A stretch of 64,000 nt of DNA from Hydrogenophaga borbori (GTDB lineage: Bacteria > Pseudomonadota > Gammaproteobacteria > Burkholderiales > Burkholderiaceae_C): the NCBI RefSeq assembly GCF_003417535.1, contig NZ_QVLS01000001.1:1-64000 (forward strand), in the 5' to 3' direction. This document shows, piece by piece, positions 25,110 through 33,980 of the stretch. Numbering within the stretch: the stretch's first letter is position 1; the number at the start of each line of letters is the position of its first letter. The position numbers and the translations under genes were made by a program. Under the pieces are notes generated by a model. It was given only the letters and a program-made list of their open reading frames with translations, did no database searches and was not told the origin of the DNA.

Positions 25110-25826
25110 ATGGACCGCCGTGATTTCGTCGAATCGTGCGCCGTCGGCGCCGCCGCCCTGAGCGGTGTCCTGGCCCGCACCGCCTGGGCCGCCGACGCCC
25201 GGCCGCGCGCCTACGCGCGCACCCTGCTGGTGGACGAGCAGGGCCAGCCGGTCAAGGCCAGCCGCTTGCGCGCCCAGGTCAACTACGTTTTTCATTACCC
25301 CTTCGAGGCCACGCCGGTCTTCCTGCTCGATCTGGGCAAGGCCGCGCCGCCCACGACGCTGGCGACCCAGGACAAACAGATCTACGAATGGCCCGGCGGC
25401 GTGGGGGCGAGGCGCAGCGTGGTGGCCTTTTCGGCCATCTGCGCGCACCAGTTGGTCTACCCCACGAAGGAGCTGAGCTTCATCAGCTTCCGCAAAGGCC
25501 CGGCGGCCAACCCGCAGACGCCCAGCCAGGGCAACGACCTGATCCACTGCTGCGCCGACCACAGCCAGTACGACCCCGCGCGCGGCGCCCAGGTGCTGCG
25601 CGGCCCGGCCGAGCAGCCGCTGTGCGCGGTGCTGCTGGAGCACGATGCCCGGAGCGACCAGCTCACCGCCACCGGCACGCTCGGCGGCGAGCTGTTCGAG
25701 GCGTTTTTCAAGAAGTACGAAATGAAGCTGAGCCTGGAGATGGGCCCCGGCGTGCGCCAGGCGGCGGCGGGGCGCAGCACGGTGCGCGAGCTGGAGCGCT
25801 TCTGCCGCAACCCCATCCGTTGCTGA
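25110..25826 (+). CDS. TAT-exported Rieske-type [2Fe-2S] protein
   Basis: A 238-aa protein with a twin-arginine signal (DRRDFV near the start, hydrophobic AAALSGVLA, cleavage near AWAADA). A Rieske-like ligand set follows: Cys111-x-His113 and Cys148-x2-His151. The spacing between the pairs is 34 residues, clearly longer than in bc1-type Rieske proteins. The ligand loop reads CAHQLVYP and CCADHSQYDP. The second ATG (25110) is chosen because GAGGAG lies eight bases before it and partly inside the first ATG codon. The substrate and partner are unknown; a periplasmic electron carrier or a subunit of an oxidoreductase is likely. Confidence 0.7.
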   Translation: MDRRDFVESCAVGAAALSGVLARTAWAADARPRAYARTLLVDEQGQPVKASRLRAQVNYVFHYPFEATPVFLLDLGKAAPPTTLATQDKQIYEWPGGVGARRSVVAFSAICAHQLVYPTKELSFISFRKGPAANPQTPSQGNDLIHCCADHSQYDPARGAQVLRGPAEQPLCAVLLEHDARSDQLTATGTLGGELFEAFFKKYEMKLSLEMGPGVRQAAAGRSTVRELERFCRNPIRC

Positions 25827-25845
25827 ACACGGTCCCCGCGCGCCA

Positions 25846-25897
25846 CGGCTGCCCCCGAGGGGGCCGATCCGGCCGGGGGCGGCCCGGCGCCGGATCG
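25846..25897. repeat. GC-rich palindromic element between convergent genes
   Basis: The gap between the Rieske gene and the aminotransferase contains a GCCCCC/GGGGGC hairpin (near 25851-25864), then CGATCCGG (25865-25872) with its complement CCGGATCG (25890-25897). The first core, read on the minus strand, matches the second hairpin of the repeat inside hrpA almost exactly (GCCCCCTCGGGGG then CAGC). It may terminate both genes. Confidence 0.5.
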
Positions 25898-25898
25898 A

Positions 25899-27080
25899 TC
25901 ACAGCCGCTGCAGGCGCTCCAGAGCGGCGACCAGGGTCTCGTCCTTCTTGGCGAAGCAGAAGCGGACCACCTTCTGGTCGAAGCCGTCGCCATAGAAGGC
26001 CGACAGCGGGATCGCCGCCACGCCGATCTCGGCCGTGAGCCAGCGGCAGAAATCGGCCTCCGGCAGTTCGCGCTCGGGCACGGCCAGGGCGGAGATGTCC
26101 ACGCACTGGAAGTAGGTGCCTTCGCCCGGCAGCAGTCGGAAACGGGTCTTCGCCAGGCCCTGGCGGAACAGGTCGCGCTTGCGCTGGTAGAAGGCCGGCA
26201 GATCGCGGTAGGGCGCGGGGTCGGCCATGTAGGCCGCCAGGGCGTGTTGCATGGGCGTGTTCACCGTGAACACGTTGAACTGGTGCACCTTGCGGAACTC
26301 GGCCGTGAGCGGGGCGGGCGCCAGCACGGTGCCCACCTTCCAGCCGGTCACGTGGTAGGTCTTGCCGAAGCTGCTGACGATGAAGGCGCGCGCCGCCAGG
26401 CCGGGGTAGCGCGCGGCGCTGTGGTGCGGCAGGCCGTCGAACACCATGTGCTCGTAGACCTCGTCGCTGATGAGCACGATGTCGGTGGGCGCGAGCAGTT
26501 CGTCCAGGCGGCGCATCTCGGCGTCCGTCCAGCACATGCCGCTGGGGTTGTGCGGGGTGTTGACGATCAGGGCGCGCGTGCGCGGCGTGATGGCCGCGGC
26601 GATGGCGTCGAAGTCGGGGCGGAAGCTGCCCGGCACCAGCGGCACGCGCACCACGCGCCCGCCGGCCAGCTCGATGTTGGGCACGTAGCTGTCGTAGCAG
26701 GGTTCCAGCACGATGACCTCGTCGCCCGGGTGCACCACGGCCAGGATGGCGGTGAGGATGGCCTGGGTGGCGCCGGCGGTGACGGTGATCTCGGTGTCCG
26801 GGTGGTAGCGGCGGCCGTACAGCGCCTGCACCTTGTCGGCCATGGCCTGGCGCAGCGCGGGCACGCCGGTCATGGGCGGGTACTGGTTGTGGCCGGCGCG
26901 CATGGCCCCGTCGACCGCGTCCAGCAGGGCCGGGTCGCAGCCGAAGTCGGGAAAGCCCTGGCCGAGGTTGACCGCGCCGTGCTCGGCCGCCAGCGTGGAC
27001 ATGACGGTGAAGATGGTGGTGCCCACCTGGGGCAGGCGCGAGGCGAGGGCGGGGGTGCGGGGCTGGGTCACGGTGTCCAT
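25899..27080 (-). CDS. Pyridoxal-phosphate aminotransferase, methionine aminotransferase (YbdL)-like
   Basis: A 393-aa class I aminotransferase. Landmarks are NLGQGFPDF near residue 38, TAGATQAI near 102, the NTPHNPSG block near 177, and the PLP lysine in SSFGKTYHVTGWKVG near 243. These match the YbdL/KAT subgroup acting on methionine and other hydrophobic amino acids, so a role in methionine salvage or thio-amino-acid metabolism is plausible. It lies 10 bases downstream of cysB on the same strand, which would fit sulfur metabolism. Confidence 0.85.
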   Translation of the reverse strand: MDTVTQPRTPALASRLPQVGTTIFTVMSTLAAEHGAVNLGQGFPDFGCDPALLDAVDGAMRAGHNQYPPMTGVPALRQAMADKVQALYGRRYHPDTEITVTAGATQAILTAILAVVHPGDEVIVLEPCYDSYVPNIELAGGRVVRVPLVPGSFRPDFDAIAAAITPRTRALIVNTPHNPSGMCWTDAEMRRLDELLAPTDIVLISDEVYEHMVFDGLPHHSAARYPGLAARAFIVSSFGKTYHVTGWKVGTVLAPAPLTAEFRKVHQFNVFTVNTPMQHALAAYMADPAPYRDLPAFYQRKRDLFRQGLAKTRFRLLPGEGTYFQCVDISALAVPERELPEADFCRWLTAEIGVAAIPLSAFYGDGFDQKVVRFCFAKKDETLVAALERLQRL

Positions 27081-27090
27081 GGTGTGGGGT

Positions 27091-28035
27091 TCAGATGTCG
27101 TATTCGTCGGGTTCGCCGGCCATGGCGCGCTGGATCAGCTCGCGCGACAGGCGCTCGGACAGCAGCTCGGCAAAGCGCAGAACGAACTGGCGCAGGTAGG
27201 TGCCGCGCTTGAAGGCCACGCGGGCGAGGTTGTGGCCGAACAGCGCGCCCGCGGGCCGCGAGACCAGGTCGGGCGTCTGGTTCTCGCCCTTGACCGCCAT
27301 CTCGGCCACGATGCCCACGCCCATGCCCAGCTTCACGTAGGTCTTGATCACGTCCGAGTCGATGGCCTCGAGCACGATGTTGGGCTGCAGGTGGCGCAGC
27401 GCGAAGGCCTGGTCGATGCGCGTGCGCCCGGTGAAGCTGGGGTGGTAGGTGATGAGCGGCAACTGCGCCAGCTCCTCCAGTCCGATGCGCTCGCGCGCGA
27501 GCATCGGGTGGTCGAAGGGGAACACCAGCACGTGCTGCCATTCGTAGGCGGGCAGGGTGACGAGCTCGGGGTAGTTCACCAGCGATTCGGTGGCCATGCC
27601 GATCTCGGCCACCTCCTCGATCAGCATGCGCGCCACCTGGTCGGGCGAGCCCTGGTGCAGGCTGATGCCGACCTTGGGGTAGGCCTGGCGCAGCGCGGCC
27701 ACCGGCCCCGGCAGCACGTAGCGCGCCTGGGTGTGGGTGGTGGCGATGGACAAGGTGCCGCTGTCCTGTGCCGAGTACTGCTCGCCGATGCGCTTGAGGT
27801 TGTTCACCTCGCGCAGGATGATGTCGATGCTCTTGAGCACCTGCTGGCCCGGCTCGGTGACGCGTTTGATGCGCTTGCCGTGGCGGGCGAAGATCTCGAT
27901 GCCGAGCTCGTCCTCCAGCTCGATGATGGCCTTGGACACGCCGGGCTGCGAGGTGTGCAGCGCCTTGGCGGCCTCGGTGAGGTTGAGGTTGCGGCGCACC
28001 GCCTCCTGCACGAACTTGAACTGGTGCAGGTTCAT
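27091..28035 (-). CDS. cysB: LysR-type regulator CysB
   Basis: A 314-aa LysR-type activator of sulfate assimilation that senses N-acetylserine. The N-terminal helix-turn-helix has FVQEAVRRNLNLTEAA then LHTSQPGVSK. The effector domain has the CysB/Cbl hallmarks IATTHTQARYVLPG, LHQGSP, and DSDVIKTYVKLGMGVGI. A strong GGAGGG precedes the ATG. It overlaps the sirB stop by four bases and is the last gene of lptF-lptG-sirB-cysB. Its likely targets, the cys operon and perhaps yggX, are in the same window. Confidence 0.93.
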   Translation of the reverse strand: MNLHQFKFVQEAVRRNLNLTEAAKALHTSQPGVSKAIIELEDELGIEIFARHGKRIKRVTEPGQQVLKSIDIILREVNNLKRIGEQYSAQDSGTLSIATTHTQARYVLPGPVAALRQAYPKVGISLHQGSPDQVARMLIEEVAEIGMATESLVNYPELVTLPAYEWQHVLVFPFDHPMLARERIGLEELAQLPLITYHPSFTGRTRIDQAFALRHLQPNIVLEAIDSDVIKTYVKLGMGVGIVAEMAVKGENQTPDLVSRPAGALFGHNLARVAFKRGTYLRQFVLRFAELLSERLSRELIQRAMAGEPDEYDI

Positions 28036-28397
28036 GCACCCTCCTTCAAGGCCTGTGTGGCCAGCAAGTCGATCAAACGTGGGTCTTCGCCGGCGGTGGG
28101 CATGAGCTCGATGGGCACGCCCGGGTGCTCGCGCCGCACGCCCTCCACCAGCCGGGGCAGGTCCTCGCGCGCGTGCCGGCCCATGCCGAAAAACAGTGGC
28201 AGCACGCGCAGTCGCGTGGCGCCGGCGCGCACCAGGCCGCGCGCGGCCGTGGGCAGATCGGGCTCGGTGAGCTCCAGGTAGGCGGTGCCGGCCAGCGTGT
28301 CGGGCGCGCGTTCGGCGATGCGCCGCGCCACGGCCTCCACCGGCGCGCGCCACTGCGGGTCGCGCGAGCCATGGGCGAAGACGATGACGCCCAGCAT
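28032..28397 (-). CDS. sirB: Small sirohydrochlorin chelatase (CbiX/SirB type)
   Basis: A 121-aa single-domain class II chelatase. It has FAHGSRDPQW at residues 7-16 and LFFGMGRHAREDLP near 75, with the histidines expected to bind metal. Family members insert Fe2+ (SirB) or Co2+ (CbiX) into sirohydrochlorin. Because it is translationally coupled to cysB (4-base overlap) and the genome encodes a siroheme sulfite reductase, ferrochelation for siroheme is the likelier role. It begins two bases after the lptG stop. Confidence 0.85.
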   Translation of the reverse strand: MLGVIVFAHGSRDPQWRAPVEAVARRIAERAPDTLAGTAYLELTEPDLPTAARGLVRAGATRLRVLPLFFGMGRHAREDLPRLVEGVRREHPGVPIELMPTAGEDPRLIDLLATQALKEGA

Positions 28398-28399
28398 GG

Positions 28400-29518
28400 T
28401 CAGCGCTTGAGCACCAGCCACCCGAAGGCGCCCAGCGAGAAGACCGAATAGATGAGCGCCGGCGAGGCCGCCGCCAGCCAGGGCTGCCACTGGTTGAGGT
28501 TGCCGATGTAGCCGAACACGTTGTTGAGCAGGAAAAAGCTGATGCCGATCATCACCCCGCCGAACACGTAGCCGGTGATGCTGCCCGAGCGGAAGTGCAG
28601 GTAGGCGAAGGGCAGGGCCAGCACCACCATCACGAGACAGGACAGCGGGTAGAACACCTTGCGCCAGAACTCGATCTCATGGCTCTGCGCGGTCTGGCCG
28701 TTGGCCTCCAGGTGGCGGATGTAGGCGAACAGGTCGGCCGTGCGCATGCGCTCGGGCTTGAGCAGGGCCACCGACACCATTTCGGTGTTCAGGCTGGTGG
28801 GCCAGCGAAAACTCTCCAGGGTGCTGCGCTGCACCTTGGCCGACTGCTGGCCGGCGGCGTCGAACTCGCGCCGCTGCACGTGGCGCAGCGTCCAGCTCTC
28901 GTCGTTCTCGATGCGCCCGCTCTGCGCGTGCAGCGTGGACACCAGGAAGCCCTGGTTGTTGAACTCGAAGATGCGCACATTGCCCAGCTCGCCCTGCGGC
29001 GACATCGAACCCACGTTGACCGAGAAGTTGCTGTAGGGCTGCTTCTCTTTCAGCCAGGCGCCGGTCTGGCCCAGGCTGATGGCGCCCTGGAAGCGTGCCT
29101 TGTGCAGTTGCGCGCCGCGGTCGGCCAAGGGCGCCAGGTAGTCGCCGATGGCGAAGGTCAGCAGCACGAACACCGCGCCCAGCCCCAGCATGGTGCGAAG
29201 GGCGCGCCAGGGCCCCAGGCCGCTGGTGCGCAGGATGGTGTACTCCGAGCCCTGGGCCAGGCGCGCGAGCACGAACACCGAACCGATCAGCACCGCGATC
29301 GGCAGCAGCTCGTAGATGCGGCTGGGCGTGAGCAGGCCCACGTACAGCAACGCGTCCGGCAGGCCGTAGACGCGCGTCGGGTCGAGCACCGAGGCCTTGC
29401 CGATGTCGGGCAATTCGTCGACGAAATCGAAGAAGAAGAACAGCGACAGGAAGGCCAGCAGCACGAAGAACACGGCAGCGAACACCTCGCCATAGATCAG
29501 CCGGCGGATGGTTTTCAT
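28400..29518 (-). CDS. lptG: LPS export ABC transporter permease LptG
   Basis: A 372-aa inner-membrane permease of the LptB2FG complex that extracts lipopolysaccharide from the inner membrane. It has the YjgP/YjgQ layout: three N-terminal membrane helices (from IYGEVFAAVFFVLLAFLS), a periplasmic beta-jellyroll domain in the middle, and three C-terminal helices. The ATG at 29518 overlaps the lptF stop by four bases. It is followed by sirB without a gap that could hold a terminator. Confidence 0.93.
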   Translation of the reverse strand: MKTIRRLIYGEVFAAVFFVLLAFLSLFFFFDFVDELPDIGKASVLDPTRVYGLPDALLYVGLLTPSRIYELLPIAVLIGSVFVLARLAQGSEYTILRTSGLGPWRALRTMLGLGAVFVLLTFAIGDYLAPLADRGAQLHKARFQGAISLGQTGAWLKEKQPYSNFSVNVGSMSPQGELGNVRIFEFNNQGFLVSTLHAQSGRIENDESWTLRHVQRREFDAAGQQSAKVQRSTLESFRWPTSLNTEMVSVALLKPERMRTADLFAYIRHLEANGQTAQSHEIEFWRKVFYPLSCLVMVVLALPFAYLHFRSGSITGYVFGGVMIGISFFLLNNVFGYIGNLNQWQPWLAAASPALIYSVFSLGAFGWLVLKR

Positions 29519-30621
29519 GCGTCGGCCTCCCGGCGGCGCCAGCCCGTGAGCAGGTCGCGCAGGCTCAGGCCCTGGTGGCGCTTGTAGAACCACACCAGCG
29601 TGAGCAGCAGCACGCCGCCGTGCAGGCCCAGCATGAAGGGCAGCAGATCGATCACGCCGCGCGCCACCCAGTTCTGCCCGATGTTGAGCAGGTTGTAATA
29701 GAAGACGAAGGCGAACAGCGTGAAGAACAGGTTGCCGCTGCGGCCCGCGCGCGGGTTGCCCACGGTGGTGGCCAAGGCGATCAGCACGAAGTTGAAGGCC
29801 GTGATCGCCAGGCCCACGCGCCAGCCCAGCTCGGCCAGGTTGGCGCGGCTGGGGTCCATGATGAGTTCCCAGCTCGGGCGGGCCTTGAGCTCCACGCCCG
29901 CCCCGAGGTTGCCGCCCGCCTGGCCGATCTGCGTGCCGTACTCGCCGAAGTCGCTCACGCGCAGGCCGCCGTCGGGCCGCGTCTCGAGCCGCTGGCCGTT
30001 GTTGAGCATCAGGAACTGGCGCTCGTCCAGCCATTCGACGCGGCCCGAGCGCGCCGAGGTGATGGTTTCGCTGCCGTTGGGCTCGGTGCTCGAGATGAAG
30101 ATGTTGCGGCCCTCGGTGCCGTCGGCCGTGTCCTTGTCGATGAAGAACACGCGTCGGCCGCTGGAGGACTCCTGGAATTGCCCCGGCTCCACGCGCTCCA
30201 GGTCGCCGCGCCGCTCGAAGCGGTCGCGCAGGTCGTTCACCTGCTGGTTCGCCCAGGGCCAGACGAAGAACACCATCAGCATGATCACCAGCAGCACCGG
30301 CCAGGCGAAGCGCAGCAGCGGCCCCAGAAAGCCCCCGAGCGAGCGTCCGCTGGTAAACCAGATGATCATTTCGCTGTCGCGGTACATGCGCGAGAGCGTG
30401 AACACGATGGAAATAAACAGCGCCAGGGTGAGCACCGTGGGCATGCGCCCGATGACGGTGTAGCCCAGCACCAGCATGATCTCCTGGGGATCGACGCTGC
30501 CCTTGGACGCCGCCCCCAGCGTGCGGATGAGCAGCATGGTGAGCACGATGGTGAAGAGGATCACCAGGGTGGCCCCGAAGCTGCGGGCGAGCTCCTTGCG
30601 GATGGACGAATGGAATAACAT
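29515..30621 (-). CDS. lptF: LPS export ABC transporter permease LptF
   Basis: A 368-aa partner of LptG in lipopolysaccharide export. It starts MLFHSSIRKELARSF, with helices near residues 12-35, 55-80 and 100-120, a periplasmic domain, and three C-terminal helices. The start codon lies only 27 bases from the divergent pepA start. This is the first gene of the operon lptF-lptG-sirB-cysB. Confidence 0.93.
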   Translation of the reverse strand: MLFHSSIRKELARSFGATLVILFTIVLTMLLIRTLGAASKGSVDPQEIMLVLGYTVIGRMPTVLTLALFISIVFTLSRMYRDSEMIIWFTSGRSLGGFLGPLLRFAWPVLLVIMLMVFFVWPWANQQVNDLRDRFERRGDLERVEPGQFQESSSGRRVFFIDKDTADGTEGRNIFISSTEPNGSETITSARSGRVEWLDERQFLMLNNGQRLETRPDGGLRVSDFGEYGTQIGQAGGNLGAGVELKARPSWELIMDPSRANLAELGWRVGLAITAFNFVLIALATTVGNPRAGRSGNLFFTLFAFVFYYNLLNIGQNWVARGVIDLLPFMLGLHGGVLLLTLVWFYKRHQGLSLRDLLTGWRRREADA

Positions 30622-30648
30622 CGATTGGCTACAGAACGAACCCGAATT

Positions 30649-32148
30649 ATGAACTTCGACCTCAAGACCCTGAGCCCGGCCCAGGCCGCCGAATTCCCCG
30701 CCGATGCGCTGCTGGTGCTGGTGCCCGATGCGCTGCCCAAGGGCCAGTCGCCGCTGCACGCGCTGGTGGCCCGGGCGCTCAAGGACGACGACCTGGAAGG
30801 CGGCGTGAGCAAGAGCCTGGCCTGCTACCGGCCCGAAGGCATCAAGGCGCCGCGCGTGCTGCTGGTGCGCGCCGGCACGGCCGACGCCGCCGCGCTGCGC
30901 AAGGCGGTGGGCGCGGGCGTGGCCCAGCTCAAGGCGCCGGGCGTCACCCGCCTGGCGGTGGTGCTCTCTCTCGTGGCAGTCGACGCCGATGGGCTGCGCG
31001 CCGCCGTGCAGGCCTGCGCGGATGCCTCCTACGTGTACACCACCACCAAGCCCAGCGCCAAGCCGCGCGCCCTGGCCAAGGTCACCTTCGGCGTGAGCGA
31101 CGCCGGCGCCGTGCGTTCGGGCTTCCAGGCCGGCAAGGCCGTGGTGGCGGGTGTGGAGTTCGCCAAGGAATGGGCCAACCGCCCGGCGAACCACGCCACG
31201 CCCAGCCGCCTGGCCGACGCCGCGCGCCAGCTCGGCCGCCTGCCCGGTATCAAGACCGAGGTGCTGGGCCCGCGCGAGGTGGAGGCCCTGGGCATGGGCT
31301 CGTTCATGGCGGTGGCCCAGGGCTCGGCCGAGCCGCTGCGCTTCATCGTGCTGCGCTACCAGGGCGCCGGCAAGGCCGACGCCCCCGTGGTGCTGGTCGG
31401 CAAGGGCATCACCTTCGACACCGGCGGCATCAGCCTGAAGCCGGCGGCCGAGATGGACGAAATGAAGTTCGACATGGGCGGCGCGGCCAGCGTGCTGGGC
31501 ACCTTCGCCGCCCTGGCCGAGGCCAAGCCGGCCCTCAACGTGGTGGGCCTCATCCCCAGCTGCGAGAACATGCCCGACGGGCGAGCCATCAAGCCCGGTG
31601 ACGTGGTCAAGAGCATGAGCGGCCAGACCATCGAAATCCTCAACACCGACGCCGAGGGCCGGCTGATCCTGTGCGACGCGCTCACCTACGCCGCGCGCTT
31701 CAAGCCGCGCGCGGTGGTCGACATTGCCACGCTCACGGGCGCCTGCGTGATCGCCCTGGGCGCGGTGCGCAGCGGCCTGTTCAGTGCGCGCGACGAGCTG
31801 GCCCAGGCCCTGGCCGAGGCCGGCGAGCAGTCGGGCGACCTGTGCTGGCGCCTCCCGCTGGACGACGACTACGCCGAGGGCCTGAAGTCCAACTTCGCCG
31901 ACGTGGCCAACGTGGCCGGTCGCGCGGGCGGCGCCATCACGGCGGCCAAGTTCCTGCAGCGCTTCGCCACCGAACTGCCCTGGGCGCACCTGGACATCGC
32001 CGGCACGGCCTGGCGCGGTGGCGCGGCCAAGGGCGCCACCGGCCGCCCGGTGCCGCTGCTGCTGCAGTACCTGTTGAACGAGGCCGCGCGCCCCGCCGGC
32101 CAGGCCAAGGCCAAGGCCAGGGCCAAGGCGCGCAGCGCCAGCCGCTGA
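30649..32148 (+). CDS. pepA: Leucyl aminopeptidase (PepA, M17)
   Basis: A 499-aa cytosolic aminopeptidase with two divalent metals in the active site. The M17 signature NTDAEGRL lies near residue 340, with VGKGITFDTGG and MKFDMGGAA around 255-280 supplying catalytic Lys and metal-binding Asp residues. The C-terminus has a short Lys/Ala tail. I chose ATG 30649 (MNFDLKTLSP); an earlier in-frame ATG reaches into the lptF promoter gap. The pepA-holC pairing downstream and divergence from lptFG are a conserved proteobacterial arrangement. Confidence 0.94.
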   Translation: MNFDLKTLSPAQAAEFPADALLVLVPDALPKGQSPLHALVARALKDDDLEGGVSKSLACYRPEGIKAPRVLLVRAGTADAAALRKAVGAGVAQLKAPGVTRLAVVLSLVAVDADGLRAAVQACADASYVYTTTKPSAKPRALAKVTFGVSDAGAVRSGFQAGKAVVAGVEFAKEWANRPANHATPSRLADAARQLGRLPGIKTEVLGPREVEALGMGSFMAVAQGSAEPLRFIVLRYQGAGKADAPVVLVGKGITFDTGGISLKPAAEMDEMKFDMGGAASVLGTFAALAEAKPALNVVGLIPSCENMPDGRAIKPGDVVKSMSGQTIEILNTDAEGRLILCDALTYAARFKPRAVVDIATLTGACVIALGAVRSGLFSARDELAQALAEAGEQSGDLCWRLPLDDDYAEGLKSNFADVANVAGRAGGAITAAKFLQRFATELPWAHLDIAGTAWRGGAAKGATGRPVPLLLQYLLNEAARPAGQAKAKARAKARSASR

Positions 32149-32162
32149 AACCGGGTCGCGCC

Positions 32163-32594
32163 GTGGCCGAGGTGGCCTTCCATTTCAACGCGCCCGACAA
32201 GGCCGCTTACGTCTGCCGCCTGCTGCGCAAGGCCTACCTGAAGGGCGCGCGCGTGACCGTGCTGGCGCCCGGCGACCAGATCGACGCCCTGGACCGCGGG
32301 CTGTGGCTGCTCGCCCAGGGCGAGTTCGTGCCCCACTGTGTTCAGGCCGACCCCGAGCCCACGCGCCGCCACTCGCCTGTCCACCTGCTCGATCGGCTGG
32401 ACGAGCGCGCGCCCACCCAGGTGCTGGTCAACCTGGGCGAGGCCGTGCCGGACGGCTACGCGCGCTTCGAGCGCGTGATCGAGGTCGTGGGCCTGAACGA
32501 CGAGGACCGCGCCTCGGCGCGTCAGCGCTGGCGCCGCTACCAGGCCGACGGCATCGAGCCGCAGCGCCACGACCTGAAGGCCGCTGGCGAGTGA
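32163..32594 (+). CDS. holC: DNA polymerase III subunit chi
   Basis: A 143-aa clamp-loader accessory subunit that links the replicase to single-strand binding protein. The N-terminus AEVAFHFNAPDKAAYVCRLLRKAY and later RHSPVHLLDRLDERAPTQVLVNLG are typical of HolC. The start is GTG at 32163, 14 bases after the pepA stop. Neighbouring pepA supports the call. Confidence 0.88.
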   Translation: MAEVAFHFNAPDKAAYVCRLLRKAYLKGARVTVLAPGDQIDALDRGLWLLAQGEFVPHCVQADPEPTRRHSPVHLLDRLDERAPTQVLVNLGEAVPDGYARFERVIEVVGLNDEDRASARQRWRRYQADGIEPQRHDLKAAGE

Positions 32595-32757
32595 GCCGCG
32601 GGCCGCGCGAGGGCTTCAGGAAAACCCTCGAACGGCTCTCCGAACCCTGCTTTAGGCTGCTGTCCCGGCCAAAAGCCGGATCGTTTTGGAGTATCTTTAT
32701 GCGGTGGAGAAAAAAAGTTCCCTCCGCAAATCAATCCATCCTTATCAAGGAAATCCC

Positions 32758-33957
32758 ATGCAAGTGAACATGAAACTGGCAGTGCTTGCCGCCGCCGTCG
32801 CGCTCGCCGCCTGTGGCAAGAAGGAAGAGGCTGCTCCCGCTCCCGCCGCGGCGCCCGCTGCGGCACCCGCCCCGGCCGCACCGCAGGAGGTCGTGGTCAA
32901 GATTGGTCACGTCGGCCCCACCAGCGGCGCGATCGCTCACCTGGGTAAGGACAACGAGAACGGCGCCCGCATGGCGATCGAGGAACTGAACGCCGCCGGC
33001 CTCACCATCGGTGGCGCCAAGGCCAAGTTCGAGCTGCTGGCCGAAGACGACGCCGCCGATCCCAAGCAGGGCACGGCCGCCGCGCAGAAGCTGGTCGACG
33101 CCAAGGTCAACGGCGTCATCGGCCACCTGAACTCCGGCACCACCATCCCCGCCTCGCAGCTCTACAACGACGCGGGCATCCCCCAGATTTCGCCCTCGGC
33201 GACCAACCCCAAGTACACCCGCCAGGGCTTCCCGGGCGCGTTCCGCGTGGTGGCCGACGACGTGCACCTGGGCGGCACGCTCGGCAAGTACGCCATCGAA
33301 ACCCTCAAGGCCAAGAACGTGGCCGTGATCGACGACCGCACGGCCTATGGCCAAGGTGTGGCCGACGAGTTCGAGAAGGGCGTGAAGGCCGCTGGCGGCA
33401 CCGTGGTGGGCCGCGAGTTCACCAACGACAAGGCGACCGACTTCAACGCCATCCTGACCACCCTGAAGGCCAAGAAACCGGAAGTGGTGTTCTTCGGCGG
33501 CATGGACGCCGTGGCCGGCCCCATGCTCAAGCAGATGAAGCAGCTCGGCATCAAGGCCAAGTTCATGGGCGGCGACGGCATCTGCACCTCCGAGCTGCCC
33601 AAGCTGGCCGGCGACGGCATCAGCGACGAGCAGGTCTACTGCGCCGAGGCCGGTGGTGTCGAGGGCGAGCAGAAGGCCGGCATGGACAAGTTCCGCGCCG
33701 ACTTCAAGACCAAGTTCAACGCCGACGTGCAGGTGTACGCCCCGTACGTGTACGACGCCGTCAAGGTCATGGCCAACGCCATGGTCACCGCCGGCTCGGC
33801 CGACCCGAAGGTCTACCTGCCCGCGCTCAAGGCCACGAACTACAACGGCGTGACCGGCAAGATCGAGTTCGACGAGAAGGGCGACATCAAGAACGGTGCC
33901 CTGACGCTCATGACCTACAAGGGCGGCAACCGCACCACCATCGCCGTGATCCGCTGA
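32758..33957 (+). CDS. Branched-chain amino-acid-type ABC transporter binding lipoprotein (LivK-like)
   Basis: A 399-aa periplasmic binding protein. The N-terminus is a lipoprotein signal with lipobox LAAC near residue 18, followed by an Ala/Pro-rich linker and a type I periplasmic-binding fold (VVKIGHVGPTSG, then SPSATNP near 145). The family carries leucine, isoleucine and valine or related amides. No permease or ATPase genes are adjacent, so it either serves a transporter encoded elsewhere or is an orphan. AAGGAAAT precedes the ATG. A bidirectional terminator follows. Confidence 0.87.
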   Translation: MQVNMKLAVLAAAVALAACGKKEEAAPAPAAAPAAAPAPAAPQEVVVKIGHVGPTSGAIAHLGKDNENGARMAIEELNAAGLTIGGAKAKFELLAEDDAADPKQGTAAAQKLVDAKVNGVIGHLNSGTTIPASQLYNDAGIPQISPSATNPKYTRQGFPGAFRVVADDVHLGGTLGKYAIETLKAKNVAVIDDRTAYGQGVADEFEKGVKAAGGTVVGREFTNDKATDFNAILTTLKAKKPEVVFFGGMDAVAGPMLKQMKQLGIKAKFMGGDGICTSELPKLAGDGISDEQVYCAEAGGVEGEQKAGMDKFRADFKTKFNADVQVYAPYVYDAVKVMANAMVTAGSADPKVYLPALKATNYNGVTGKIEFDEKGDIKNGALTLMTYKGGNRTTIAVIR

Positions 33958-33980
33958 TCCCCTCAGCCCTCGGCCAGCAA

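Noticed and set aside
30606-30621. TTATTCCATTCG at the lptF start as a third copy of the cysI/yggX motif
   Set aside because: It encodes the lptF N-terminus (MLFHS) and lacks the CCGATATA half.
29515-31989. An extended lptF reading of 824 codons
   Set aside because: The extra N-terminal half is antisense to pepA; the family N-terminus begins at MLFHSS (30621).
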